Shown here one piece after another: positions 5,704 to 13,704 of a stretch of DNA of 27,223 bases. Source of the stretch: Paracoccaceae bacterium (GTDB lineage Bacteria; Pseudomonadota; Alphaproteobacteria; Rhodobacterales; Rhodobacteraceae). The position numbers and the translations under genes were made by a program. Positions within the stretch are counted from its first letter, which is position 1. The number at the start of each line of letters is the position of its first letter. The DNA lies in contig JAASTF010000008.1 in the NCBI GenBank assembly GCA_021767525.1, positions 1 through 27,223 on the forward strand. The letters run 5' to 3'. The notes beneath the pieces are model-generated. The model was not told where the DNA came from, ran no database searches, and saw only the letters and a program-made list of their open reading frames with translations.

Positions 5704-7830
5704 TCAGGCGCGCGCCTCGCGGATCAGGCGCAGGATGTCCTGGGCCGCTTCGGGGATGTTGGTGCCCGGGCCAAAGATCGCCTTGACGCCTGCCTTTTTC
5801 AGGAACTCGTAATCCTGCTGCGGGATCACGCCGCCACAGATCACGATGATGTCGCCCGCATCCTTTTCCTTCAGCGCGTCGATCAGTTGCGGCGCAAGCG
5901 TCTTGTGGCCGGCGGCCTGGCTGGAAATGCCGATCACGTGCACGTCGTTGTCGATGGCGTCTTGCGCAGCCTCGTCCGGCGTCTGGAACAGCGGGCCCAC
6001 ATCCACGTCGAACCCGATATCGGCAAAGGCAGTGGCGATCACCTTGGCGCCGCGGTCATGCCCGTCCTGGCCCATCTTGACCACCAGCATACGCGGGCGG
6101 CGGCCCTCTTCTTCGGCGAAATCCTCGACCGATTTCTGGATCGCGGCAAAGCCTTCGTCGCCCTCATAGGCCGCGCCGTAGACGCCGGCCAGGGTTTTCA
6201 CCTCGGCGCGGTGGCGGCCGAATTCCTTTTCCATCGCCATGCTGATTTCCCCCACGGTTGCACGTGCGCGGGCGGCTTCGACCGCCGCCTCCAACAGGTT
6301 GCCGCCCTCTTTGGCGCGGCGGGTCAGTTCATCCAGCGCGGCCTGGCAGGCGGCCTCGTCGCGGCTGGCGCGGATCCGCTCCAGCGCGGCGACCTGGCCT
6401 TCGCGCACCTTGACGTTGTCGATATCCAGGATGTCGATCGGATCCTCGGTTTCCTTGCGATACTTGTTCACGCCGACGATCACCTCGTCGCCCCGGTCGA
6501 TCATGGCCTGGCGGGTGGCGGCCGATTCCTCGATCCGCAGCTTGGGCATGCCACTGGCCACGGCCTTGGTCATGCCGCCCATTTCCTCGACCTCTTCCAT
6601 CAGGGCCCAGGCCTTTTCGATCAGCTCGTTGGTCAGGCTTTCAACGTAGTACGAGCCCGCCAGCGGATCGACCACGTTGGTTATGCCGGTTTCCTCTTGC
6701 AGGATCAGCTGGGTGTTGCGCGCAATTCGGGCCGAAAATTCGGTCGGCAGGGCGATCGCCTCGTCCAGGGCGTTGGTGTGCAGCGACTGGGTGCCGCCCA
6801 GAACCGCGCTCAGCGCCTCGTAGGCGGTGCGCACCACGTTGTTGTAGGGGTCTTGCTCCTGCAGGCTGACGCCCGAGGTCTGGCAATGGGTGCGCAGCAT
6901 TTTCGACCGTTCGTTCTGTGCGCCGAATTCGGTCATGATGCGATGCCAAAGGGTGCGCGCGGCGCGCAGTTTGGCGATTTCCATGAAGAAATTCATTCCG
7001 ATGGCGAAAAAGAACGACAGACGCCCGGCGAACTTGTCCACGTCCATGCCGGCCTCGATCGCGGCCTTCACGTATTCGCGGCCGTCGGCCAGGGTATAGG
7101 CCAGCTCTTGCACCAGGTTCGCCCCGGCCTCTTGCATGTGGTAGCCGGAAATCGAAATGCTGTTGAATTTCGGCATGTTGTCCGAGGTATAGGCGATGAT
7201 GTCGGAGATGATCCGCATCGACGGCTCGGGCGGGTAGATATAGGTGTTGCGCACCATGAATTCTTTCAGAATGTCGTTCTGAATGGTGCCCGACAGAACC
7301 GCCTTGTCGTGGCCCTGCTCTTCGCCCGTCACGATGAAATTCGCCAGGATTGGAATGACCGCGCCGTTCATCGTCATCGACACGCTCACCTGGTCCAGCG
7401 GGATGCCGTCGAACAGGATCTTCATGTCCTCGACGCTGTCGATGGCGACGCCCGCCTTGCCCACATCGCCCACAACGCGGGGGTGGTCGCTGTCATACCC
7501 GCGATGCGTGGCCAGGTCGAACGCCACCGACACGCCCTGCTGCCCGGCGGCCAGCGCCTTGCGGTAAAAGGCGTTCGATTCCTCGGCCGTCGAAAAGCCC
7601 GCGTATTGCCGAATCGTCCAGGGGCGGCCGGCATACATCGTGGCCTTGGGGCCGCGCGTGAAAGGCGCAAAACCGGGCATCGAGCCCAGGTGATCCAGCC
7701 CCTCGACATCCTCGGCGGTATAGACGGGCTGCACCTCGATCCCTTCGAGGGTTTTCCAGGTCAGGTCCTCCAGCGGGCGCCCGCGCAGTTCCTTTTCAGC
7801 CAGCTTGCGCCACTCGTCCTTGGTGGTCAT
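5704..7830 (-). CDS. mcm: Methylmalonyl-CoA mutase, single-chain, B12-dependent
   Basis: A 708-residue enzyme converting (R)-methylmalonyl-CoA to succinyl-CoA, the last step of propionyl-CoA assimilation. The N-terminal catalytic TIM barrel (about 20-540) shows GRPWTIRQYAGFST, AFDLATHRGYDSDHPR, EFMVRNTYIYPPEPSMRI (as NTYIYPPEPS) and SGYHMQEAGA, which contain the substrate- and cobalamin-contacting residues. The C-terminal B12-binding domain carries the DGHDRG motif at about 589-594, with H591 as the lower axial cobalt ligand, followed by GISSQAAGH and GGVIPQQD. The length matches the large catalytic subunit. The start at 7830 has AGAGGA upstream. The upstream sulfotransferase-like gene ends inside its first codons (35-base overlap). 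It works with pccA and pccB on the same strand; the epimerase is not in this window. Confidence 0.97.
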   Translation of the reverse strand: MTTKDEWRKLAEKELRGRPLEDLTWKTLEGIEVQPVYTAEDVEGLDHLGSMPGFAPFTRGPKATMYAGRPWTIRQYAGFSTAEESNAFYRKALAAGQQGVSVAFDLATHRGYDSDHPRVVGDVGKAGVAIDSVEDMKILFDGIPLDQVSVSMTMNGAVIPILANFIVTGEEQGHDKAVLSGTIQNDILKEFMVRNTYIYPPEPSMRIISDIIAYTSDNMPKFNSISISGYHMQEAGANLVQELAYTLADGREYVKAAIEAGMDVDKFAGRLSFFFAIGMNFFMEIAKLRAARTLWHRIMTEFGAQNERSKMLRTHCQTSGVSLQEQDPYNNVVRTAYEALSAVLGGTQSLHTNALDEAIALPTEFSARIARNTQLILQEETGITNVVDPLAGSYYVESLTNELIEKAWALMEEVEEMGGMTKAVASGMPKLRIEESAATRQAMIDRGDEVIVGVNKYRKETEDPIDILDIDNVKVREGQVAALERIRASRDEAACQAALDELTRRAKEGGNLLEAAVEAARARATVGEISMAMEKEFGRHRAEVKTLAGVYGAAYEGDEGFAAIQKSVEDFAEEEGRRPRMLVVKMGQDGHDRGAKVIATAFADIGFDVDVGPLFQTPDEAAQDAIDNDVHVIGISSQAAGHKTLAPQLIDALKEKDAGDIIVICGGVIPQQDYEFLKKAGVKAIFGPGTNIPEAAQDILRLIREARA

Positions 7831-8740
7831 GTGCTTGTCCTCTTTCTGTTTGGCCCCGGGCGGGGGTTTTCCCCTCTGCCCCGGGCGGCTTCCCGGTGAT
7901 GAGTGTGGCCAGACCATCCGCCCCGGCGGTCAGCCAGAACAGGTCGTCGGCATAGGTTTCCTGCAACCGCGCGGCCTGCGCGCGGGTGAAGGGGGTAAAG
8001 GGGCCATCGCCCTGGGGCAAATGGCCGGTGTCGCGGCCGGCCTGCGCCAGCGCGGCGCGCATCTGCGGCAGGCGCGGCGCGGCGTTCAGCCGGTTGCGGG
8101 CGTGGGTCATCGGCGGCGTCACGGGGCCGGGCAGCATCGCCGCCAGCCGCCGTTCGGGCGTGGCGCCGAAAACCTCGTGCGGCAGGATCAGCAGCGGCAC
8201 GCCCGGCAGCGCGCAGGCGACATCGGTGATCACGTCGCGCCAGCTGCGCGGGCTGTCGGCCAGCGCGGCCACGCGATGCGGCCCGGGCAACGGGCGGCCC
8301 CGCGCCGCCGTCATGGCGATCAGCGACGCCCAATAGGCATCGGGGCAGCGAATCGACAGCACCGCCCGATTGATGCGCCCGCGAAAGGCTGCGGCCAGGC
8401 GGGCCACACGCTCGCCCGCCGCGGGGTACAGGGTGCGGGCACGCACGCCTTCGCGCGGCAGGCCCAGGATATTTTCGTCACTGACGATCAGCGCAGCCGT
8501 GCCCTGCGCCGCCTGGCTTTGCAGCGCCAGCGCGATGCGCCCCGCGGCCCGATCCGCCGCACGCGGGCCCGGTGCGGTGGGATCGCCGGGCCAGACACCG
8601 GCGAACAGGCCGCTGCGGGTGCGTTTCGGGCCCCAATGGGCCACGCCCTGCGCGGACAGCGGCGCGGCATTGTCGCGCAGATAGGCCTGGAACGAGGTCG
8701 AGGCGGTGCGATGCGCCCCGAGATGCAGGATAACGTCCAT
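7796..8740 (-). CDS. Sulfotransferase-like P-loop protein, function unknown
   Basis: A 314-residue protein opening with MDVILHLGAHRTASTSFQ. This resembles the 5'-phosphosulfate-binding loop of PAPS-dependent sulfotransferase-fold proteins (GxHRTxSTS). A further LSIRCPDAYWASL segment (about 145-160) may correspond to the second nucleotide-contact region. Substrate and true activity cannot be told. The start at 8740 places the P-loop at the N-terminus, as usual; an upstream ATG at 8812 is possible but adds unrelated residues. The last 30 or so residues are low-complexity and are encoded over the mutase leader and first 35 bases of mcm, so the native end may be eroded. Overlap with mcm suggests cotranscription. 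Confidence 0.72.
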   Translation of the reverse strand: MDVILHLGAHRTASTSFQAYLRDNAAPLSAQGVAHWGPKRTRSGLFAGVWPGDPTAPGPRAADRAAGRIALALQSQAAQGTAALIVSDENILGLPREGVRARTLYPAAGERVARLAAAFRGRINRAVLSIRCPDAYWASLIAMTAARGRPLPGPHRVAALADSPRSWRDVITDVACALPGVPLLILPHEVFGATPERRLAAMLPGPVTPPMTHARNRLNAAPRLPQMRAALAQAGRDTGHLPQGDGPFTPFTRAQAARLQETYADDLFWLTAGADGLATLITGKPPGAEGKTPARGQTERGQAHDHQGRVAQAG

Positions 8741-8923
8741 GATGCGCAGCACCTTGGCAAGGGCCGCCCGCAAGGGCGCGGGCCGGCTGTGGATGACAGT
8801 GGCCCCCATCATCCCGCCCCCAAGGTGACCAAGGGCTTAAGGCGCGCATTTGGCCAAAGTTTCACGAAAAACCTATTCGCATCCTTGGATGGGCTGCCTA
8901 TATCATCCCTGACAGGAGAGCCC

Positions 8924-9379
8924 ATGAAACACGTCTTAGCCTTTGCAATCGCACTGTTTTTCGCGCTTCCGGCAGCCGCGCAGGAGGCCGTCGAACCCGA
9001 GGAGGAATTGCCGCTTCTGTCGCCCGAAGGCGTGGAATTGAACCAATTTTTGTGGGTTTCGCGGCCCATCATCGTCTTCGCCGACAGCCCGAACGACCCG
9101 CGATACATCGAACAGATGCGCCTGCTGCGCGAAGACCCGCGCCCGCTGCTGGAACGTGACGTGGTGGTGCTGACCGACACGACGCCGCAGGCGCGCTCGA
9201 ACCTGCGGCTGGAATTGCGGCCGCGTGGCTTTTCGCTGGTCATCATCAGCAAGGATGGGCTGACCCGCATCCGCAAGCCGCTGCCCTTCGACGTGCGCGA
9301 AATCAGCCGCTCGATCGACAAGATGCCGATCCGGCAGCAGGAAATCCGCGACATGAAGAACGAGCCCGGCGCGGGGTAA
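8924..9379 (+). CDS. DUF4174 exported protein
   Basis: A 151-residue protein. MKHVLAFAIALFFALPAAAQ is a signal peptide with cleavage after AAA or AAQ near residue 19-20. The mature part contains FLWVSRPIIVFADSPNDPRYIEQM (FLWVSRPIIVFADSPNDP at about 42-59), then LLERDVVVLTDTTP and LRPRGFSLVIISKDG, matching the thioredoxin-like DUF4174 family. It lacks a CXXC pair, and the family function is unknown. AGGAGA precedes the ATG. It is divergent from the sulfotransferase-mcm transcript and converges on the next gene with only 7 bases between the two stops. Confidence 0.85.
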   Translation: MKHVLAFAIALFFALPAAAQEAVEPEEELPLLSPEGVELNQFLWVSRPIIVFADSPNDPRYIEQMRLLREDPRPLLERDVVVLTDTTPQARSNLRLELRPRGFSLVIISKDGLTRIRKPLPFDVREISRSIDKMPIRQQEIRDMKNEPGAG

Positions 9380-9386
9380 CCCCCGC
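9371..9386. terminator. Small bidirectional hairpin between two convergent stops
   Basis: A 6-bp perfect stem GCGGGG (9371-9376) and CCCCGC (9381-9386) with loop TAAC spans the DUF4174 stop codon and abuts the stop of the convergent gene. It is short and has no T-tract, so its terminator role is weak. Confidence 0.3.
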
Positions 9387-9893
9387 TCAGGTCGTGCCGC
9401 GCAGAAACACCGCGTGGCCCCTGACCATATCCAGCAGCAGCAGAACGTTTTCGCCCGGATCGTAGACGGTGATCACACCCTCTTGCGTCAGGATGCGATG
9501 CACGTTCAGCGCCACGTCGTCCGACATGCAGGCACGTGGCCCGGTGACGGTCGAAACCAGCCCAAGCCCGGTGTGCAGATCCATCGACATCACCGCCTGG
9601 GCCAGCGCGTCGGGCGTCACCTGCCGGTCGGCAAAGGCCACCGCGCGGCCCTGTCGCAGCAGCGAAACGCCCTGCCGCGTGTCGAAAACCCGCGTGACGC
9701 CATTGCGCAAACCGGGGCTTTCCAGCTGGTAAACGCCTACTGTGCAGGCCCTGGCCGAGGCGAAATAGGTCTGCGGCCCGGCCCAGGCCCATCGGTCGAC
9801 AAAGGCGCGCGCGACCTCGGGCTTGTCCATCGCGCAGGCCGCCAATGCGGCCAAGGCCGCGCAAGCCAGTTTCAATCGCACCAGATATACCAT
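9387..9893 (-). CDS. Probable lipoprotein, unknown function
   Basis: A 168-residue protein. The N-terminus MVYLVRLKLACAALAALAAC has a hydrophobic stretch ending in a lipobox-like LAAC (Cys 20), so it is probably a lipoprotein anchored in a periplasm-facing membrane. The mature part has two further cysteines (about 50 and 122, in RACTVG and RACMSD) that could form a disulfide. It reads into ENVLLLLDMVRGHAVFLRG at the C-terminus. I do not recognise the family. It sits downstream of pccA on the same strand, separated by a strong hairpin, and converges on the DUF4174 gene. Confidence 0.75.
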   Translation of the reverse strand: MVYLVRLKLACAALAALAACAMDKPEVARAFVDRWAWAGPQTYFASARACTVGVYQLESPGLRNGVTRVFDTRQGVSLLRQGRAVAFADRQVTPDALAQAVMSMDLHTGLGLVSTVTGPRACMSDDVALNVHRILTQEGVITVYDPGENVLLLLDMVRGHAVFLRGTT

Positions 9894-9901
9894 GCGGGCT
9901 G

Positions 9902-9922
9902 CCCCCGGAGATGATCCGGGGG
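9902..9922 (-). terminator. Strong hairpin between pccA and the downstream lipoprotein gene
   Basis: A perfect 8-bp stem (CCCCCGGA 9902-9909, TCCGGGGG 9915-9922) with loop GATGA lies about 55 bases after the pccA stop and ends 8 bases before the next start codon on the same strand. It has no T-tract. It may end or attenuate the pccA transcript or limit downstream translation. Confidence 0.5.
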
Positions 9923-9976
9923 GCAGTCTGGGGCAAAACCCCTTTCCACTTGGTTACGGCGCGTGGGCGCATGGGG

Positions 9977-12022
9977 TTATTCGAACTCCATGATCACGTC
10001 ATCGACGGCCAGGCTGTCGCCCGGGCCGGCGTTGATCTTGGAAACGATGCCCTTGCGCTCGGCGCGCAGGATGTTTTCCATCTTCATCGCCTCGACCGTG
10101 CACAGCGCCTGGCCTTCCTGCACCTCTTGGCCCTCTTCCACGTCGACCTTGACGATCAGGCCTGGCATCGGACACAGCAGCATTTTCGAGGTGTCGGGCG
10201 GCAGTTTTTCGGGCATCCGGCGGGCCAGCTCGGCCTGGCGTTGGGTGCGCACATGCACCTTCAGGTCGGCACCACGGCTGCGGATGCGGAAGCCGCCGCT
10301 GATCTTGCCCACCTTCATCACCAATGCCTCGCCATCCACCATCATGTCGGCCAGCTGGTCCCCCGGCGTCCAATCGCCGGTCACGCGGTGGCTGTTGCCA
10401 TCGGCGAAGGTGACGGTGGCGCCATCGCGGTCGGCGGCGATTTTCAGGTCGAAGGAGCCGCCTTGCAGGGTGACGTTCCAATCCTCGCCCACGTGGCGTT
10501 CGTGGTTGTCCATCCGCCCCGAAACGCGCGCGCGGCGAATTTCGGCCACGCGGTGCATCGCCGCGCACGAGGCCGCGATGCGGCGCAGCGCGTCTTCGCC
10601 CAGTTCGACCCCTTCGAAGCCGTCGGGATATTCCTCGGCGATAAAGGCGGTGGTCATGTCACCGGCGGCGAATTTCGGGTGGTCCATCACCGCCGACAGG
10701 AAAGGCAGGTTGTGCCCGATGCCTTCGACCTCGAACCGGTCCAGCGCGACGCGCATCGCCTCCAGCGCCTGCGCGCGGTCGGGCGCCCAGGTGCACAGCT
10801 TGGCGATCATCGGGTCGTAATACATGCTGATCTCGCCGCCCTCGTAGACACCGGTATCGTTGCGCACCGCCGTGTCACCAGGCGCCGCATCTCCTTGCCA
10901 GGTCCCCATCTCCAGCAGCGGGCCAGCGGCCACCTCTTCAGGCGGGCGATAGCGCGTCAACCGCCCGATCGAGGGCAGGAAATTGCGATAAGGGTCTTCG
11001 GCGTAAAGCCGGCTTTCGATGGCCCAGCCGGTCAGTTTCACATCGTCCTGGGTGATCGACAGCTTTTCGCCGGCGGCCACGCGGATCATCTGCTCCACCA
11101 GATCGACGCCGGTGATCAGCTCGGTCACCGGGTGTTCCACCTGCAGGCGGGTGTTCATTTCCAGGAAATAGAAATTCTTGTCGCCGTCGACGATGAATTC
11201 CACCGTGCCCGCGCTGGCGTACCCCACGGCCTTGGCCAGCGCCACGGCCTGCTCGCCCATCGCGCGGCGGGTCTTTTCGTCAAGGAAGGGGCTGGGCGCC
11301 TCTTCGATCACCTTCTGGTTCCGGCGCTGGATCGAGCATTCGCGCTCGCCCAGATAGACGCCGTTGCCGTGGGCATCGCACAGCACCTGGATTTCGATAT
11401 GGCGCGGCTGCGTCACGAATTTCTCGATGAACATCCGGTCGTCGCCAAAGCTGCTGGCCGCCTCGTTCTTGGACGCCTGAAAGCCCTCGCGCACTTCCTC
11501 GGCATTCCATGCGATCCGCATGCCCTTGCCGCCGCCGCCCGCGCTGGCCTTGAGCATTACCGGAAACCCGATTTCCTCGGAAATGCGCAGCGCCTCGTCG
11601 GCATCCTCGATCAGGCCCATATGGCCCGGCACCGTGCTGACACCTGCATCGGCCGCGATCTTTTTCGAGGTGATCTTGTCGCCCATCGCTTCGATCGCGC
11701 CCTTGGGCGGGCCGATGAAGGCAACGCCAGCCGCCTCGAGCGCCTCGGCGAATTTGGGGTTTTCCGACAGGAAACCATAACCCGGGTGCACCGCCTCGGC
11801 GCCGGTTTGCTTGATCGCCTCCATGATCTTGTCGATCACGATGTAAGACTGGTTGGCCTGCGGCGGGCCGATATGCACGGCCTCGTCGGCCATTTCCACA
11901 TGCAACGCATGTTTGTCGGCATCCGAATAGACCGCAACGGTCTTGATGCCCATCTTGCGGGCGGTCTTGATCACGCGGCAGGCGATCTCGCCCCGGTTGG
12001 CAATCAGGATCTTGTTGAACAT
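9977..12022 (-). CDS. pccA: Propionyl-CoA carboxylase, biotin-containing alpha subunit
   Basis: A 681-residue subunit that carboxylates biotin with ATP and bicarbonate and delivers it to PccB. The biotin carboxylase N-domain opens MFNKILIANRGEIACRVI. The ATP-grasp domain has the glycine loop GGGGKGMR at about 162-169, FIEKFVTQPRHIEIQV, and the catalytic EMNTRLQVEHPVTE. After the carboxylase C-domain comes a linker/BT region (about 470-600). The C-terminal biotinyl domain has EAMKMEN with biotinylated K647. The length fits PccA and not the shorter AccC. Start at 12022 is preceded by AAGGGA. Six small genes separate it from pccB on the same strand. Confidence 0.96.
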   Translation of the reverse strand: MFNKILIANRGEIACRVIKTARKMGIKTVAVYSDADKHALHVEMADEAVHIGPPQANQSYIVIDKIMEAIKQTGAEAVHPGYGFLSENPKFAEALEAAGVAFIGPPKGAIEAMGDKITSKKIAADAGVSTVPGHMGLIEDADEALRISEEIGFPVMLKASAGGGGKGMRIAWNAEEVREGFQASKNEAASSFGDDRMFIEKFVTQPRHIEIQVLCDAHGNGVYLGERECSIQRRNQKVIEEAPSPFLDEKTRRAMGEQAVALAKAVGYASAGTVEFIVDGDKNFYFLEMNTRLQVEHPVTELITGVDLVEQMIRVAAGEKLSITQDDVKLTGWAIESRLYAEDPYRNFLPSIGRLTRYRPPEEVAAGPLLEMGTWQGDAAPGDTAVRNDTGVYEGGEISMYYDPMIAKLCTWAPDRAQALEAMRVALDRFEVEGIGHNLPFLSAVMDHPKFAAGDMTTAFIAEEYPDGFEGVELGEDALRRIAASCAAMHRVAEIRRARVSGRMDNHERHVGEDWNVTLQGGSFDLKIAADRDGATVTFADGNSHRVTGDWTPGDQLADMMVDGEALVMKVGKISGGFRIRSRGADLKVHVRTQRQAELARRMPEKLPPDTSKMLLCPMPGLIVKVDVEEGQEVQEGQALCTVEAMKMENILRAERKGIVSKINAGPGDSLAVDDVIMEFE

Positions 12023-12123
12023 GCGCTGTCCCTTTTCTTTCCTCAGGCAGAACGCAAAACGGCGCCGGTCGCCCAAGGGCGTCCGACGCTGCGCTGCGTT
12101 TGGTTCAGGTTAAGGCCCGGCAC

Positions 12124-12139
12124 CGCCCCCGTGGGGGCG
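12124..12139 (-). terminator. GC-rich hairpin between small lipoprotein gene and pccA
   Basis: The palindrome CGCCCCC (12124-12130), GGGGGCG (12133-12139) lies about 8 bases after the stop of the 42-residue lipoprotein gene and about 100 bases upstream of pccA. No T-tract follows. It could be a weak terminator or an attenuator ahead of pccA. Confidence 0.4.
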
Positions 12140-12146
12140 TGGCCGT

Positions 12147-12275
12147 TCAGTCGATGCCCGGCAACGGCTCGTATGACGGGCTGAAATAGAATCGGCTGGA
12201 TGTTTCCGGAACGGATGCACATCCGGCGATCGCCGCGATGAGACACATCGCGGCCAGGATTTTCACGGTATTCAT
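12147..12275 (-). CDS. Very small lipoprotein (42 residues)
   Basis: This short frame encodes MNTVKILAAMCLIAAIAGCA followed by about 22 residues ending LPGID. The hydrophobic stretch ends in a good lipobox (IAGC, Cys 19), giving a mature lipopeptide of about 24 residues rich in Ser, Pro and Tyr. The ATG at 12273-12275 is preceded by GAGG at about 9 bases. It lies just upstream of pccA on the same strand with a hairpin between them. Function unknown; it resembles entericidin-sized lipoproteins, but no family is recognised. The lipobox and start signal are the main support. Confidence 0.68.
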   Translation of the reverse strand: MNTVKILAAMCLIAAIAGCASVPETSSRFYFSPSYEPLPGID

Positions 12276-12376
12276 GCTCGATGCCTCGATTTTTTTGTTC
12301 AGGCTTTGAGCATGAGACTACCGGAAAACAGGCGATTGCACCAGCGTTCTGCGGTTTGACGCTGAAAAGTGTTGCG

Positions 12377-12580
12377 TCAACACCGCGAAGGATATTGCTG
12401 GCAATAGGCCACGTTGGCCACCGCGCCGACCAATGCGCCGCCCGCCACGCTGGTGTCGAGAACCGCGGCGCCGGCCGCCCCTGTCCCCGCACCCAGCAAG
12501 GTTTGCTCCAACGGCGTGTCTCCGCACCCGGCAAGCGCGCCGGTTGTAACCAGCGCAAGAATAATCGGTTTGATCTGCAT
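12377..12580 (-). CDS. Small glycine-rich lipoprotein
   Basis: A 67-residue protein opening with MQIKPIILALVTTGALAGCG, a signal peptide with lipobox LAGC (Cys 19). The mature part is rich in glycine and alanine with regular spacing (LGAGTGAAGAAVL and VAGGALVGAVANVAY), like glycine-zipper lipoproteins of the outer membrane, and ends CQQYPSRC with two cysteines. The start at 12580 follows AGGACAG; the in-frame ATG at 12601 has no such site. The function is unknown, probably envelope-related. It belongs to the string of small lipoprotein genes between pccB and pccA. Confidence 0.78.
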   Translation of the reverse strand: MQIKPIILALVTTGALAGCGDTPLEQTLLGAGTGAAGAAVLDTSVAGGALVGAVANVAYCQQYPSRC

Positions 12581-12717
12581 CTGCTGTCCTGCCTTTTGCA
12601 TTCCGTCTTAACCACGGAGCAATGTGGCATGGCAAAGGACGAATGCCAGAGGCAATCGGCGCAAAGGCGATTTCCGGCAAAGCCTTGCCGATTCTGCCAA
12701 GTCTCTGTTGTGTGGGC

Positions 12718-12759
12718 AAAAAAAGTGGGCGGCCGGCCTTGGGGGGGGCCGAACCGCCC
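12718..12759 (-). terminator. Rho-independent terminator in the 12581-12932 gap
   Basis: Read on the minus strand, GGGCGG (12759-12754) pairs with CCGCCC (12732-12727), extended by an inner GGCC/GGCC pairing around a C-rich loop, and is followed by seven T's (12724-12718). It would end the transcript of the 115-residue gene upstream (stop at 12933). The same gap holds an eight-G run (12741-12748), a 6-bp hairpin CGGCAA/TTGCCG (12675-12690) and a palindrome TTCTGCGCAGAA (12912-12923). No gene is seen in this gap of about 350 bases. Confidence 0.72.
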
Positions 12760-12932
12760 GACAGGGGAAGGGTAACGGTTCAGACTGATCGTCCCAACCC
12801 GGGGGAACCGGGCTGCCACTACACCTTTACCGTGCCGACGGTTTTTCGGCCCTGCAACGGCTTTGATCGCAGATGGCGTGGAATAGGCCATTTCTCGCCA
12901 AAGTTGCGGGGTTCTGCGCAGAAAAATGCCGA

Positions 12933-13280
12933 TCATTCCTCGAACACCTCCGGGAATGCGGCGCGCGCGGCGTTTTCGTCGATCTGCAGCAGCGCCTCAT
13001 AGCTTTCGGGATCGAACGAGTCGTCGGCCGGCACCACCTCGCGACCGAACAGCCAGCTTAACCGCCCGGCATCCAGGTTGCCGCGCTCGAACGGCTGATC
13101 GCCGAAATGCTCCCACAGCGCCGCCAGAAAGACCGCGTCGGCCCGTTTGTCCACGGCCTTGCGGTCGCGATAGCGTTCGCGCCGGGTCAGCGGCGTGGCG
13201 CCCCTGGGGTTGGCGCGGCGAATGGTGAACTGGAAATCGGTGCCCGGAAGACGGCCGGGAAACCCGCGATGCTTGATCAT
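12933..13280 (-). CDS. Conserved-looking soluble protein of unknown function
   Basis: A 115-residue protein without signal peptide or membrane helix. The N-terminal half is basic (GFPGRLPGTDFQFTIRR, then TPLTRRERYRDRK) and the C-terminal part acidic (DDSFDPESYEALLQIDENAARAAFPEVFEE in part). It contains no recognisable catalytic motif. G-rich sequence before the ATG at 13278-13280 can serve as ribosome binding site, and a strong T-tract terminator lies about 170 bases downstream. GC-biased third positions fit a real gene. I do not recognise the family; it is probably one of the genes commonly found beside pcc genes in Rhodobacterales. Confidence 0.72.
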   Translation of the reverse strand: MIKHRGFPGRLPGTDFQFTIRRANPRGATPLTRRERYRDRKAVDKRADAVFLAALWEHFGDQPFERGNLDAGRLSWLFGREVVPADDSFDPESYEALLQIDENAARAAFPEVFEE

Positions 13281-13312
13281 GACCGCCCCCCCGCATCAAG
13301 GAACATGGCGGT

Positions 13313-13337
13313 GGGGACGGGCCCGCGGGCCCGCCCC
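13313..13337 (-). terminator. Strong GC hairpin between two small genes
   Basis: The perfect 14-base palindrome GGGCCCGCGGGCCC (13319-13332) is extended by GGGGAC/GCCCC on the sides. It lies just after the stop of the 47-residue lipoprotein gene (minus strand) and upstream of the next gene. It probably ends or attenuates the lipoprotein message; there is no T-tract. Confidence 0.5.
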
Positions 13338-13346
13338 TGACAAGCG

Positions 13347-13490
13347 TTACTTGTACTTGCCGGTGTAGGTCGGTTCGACCGAGATGGGCTCGGGCTCGAC
13401 CACGACGTATTCTTCCTCGGCCGGCTGTGCGCAGGCTGCCAGACCGGCAACCAGACCCAGGGCGAGCATGCTCTTGATGTACTTCGACAT
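13347..13490 (-). CDS. Small acidic lipoprotein (47 residues)
   Basis: Encodes MSKYIKSMLALGLVAGLAAC followed by an acidic, proline- and valine-rich tail ending TYTGKYK. The lipobox LAAC places the acylated cysteine at residue 20, leaving about 28 mature residues with EEEYVVVEPEPISVEP, which is likely unstructured. The start at 13490 has an excellent ribosome binding site (GACAGGAGAAACGG). The in-frame ATG at 13577 would hide the signal peptide. Function unknown. It is one of three tiny lipoproteins in the pcc region and is followed by a strong hairpin, which fits high expression as a single small message. Confidence 0.8.
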   Translation of the reverse strand: MSKYIKSMLALGLVAGLAACAQPAEEEYVVVEPEPISVEPTYTGKYK

Positions 13491-13704
13491 CCGTTTCTCC
13501 TGTCTCTTGTTTTGGACAAACCGGCGATTTGGCGCCGGCCCTGCCCCTCGTACGAGTTTTCGGCCACACGAATGCAACCGCGGTGCAGGATAGCGGAATC
13601 AGGCGAAAATTGATACGCGCCGGCCCACGCCGCCGGTCGCTGTGACGGGAAAGCCGCAATCGCCCCCAGGTCTGAACTATGCCCCGCAAGATATTGTGGC
13701 ATGG

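Noticed and set aside
5692..7899. A 735-codon open frame on the plus strand opposite the mutase gene
   Set aside because: It mirrors mcm exactly. Long antisense frames arise from GC-rich third positions. The peptide is rich in His, Arg, Gly and Ala with no recognisable domain, and there is no start signal.
8849..8858. Palindrome TTTGGCCAAA upstream of the sulfotransferase-mcm transcript, considered as a PccR site
   Set aside because: It lacks the GCAAA half-site and the 8-base repeat seen at pccB and pccR. A 10-base palindrome alone is weak evidence.
9845..12184. A 779-codon open frame on the plus strand opposite pccA
   Set aside because: It is a shadow of pccA with biased composition and no domain. 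The minus-strand frame has full biotin carboxylase and biotinyl motifs.
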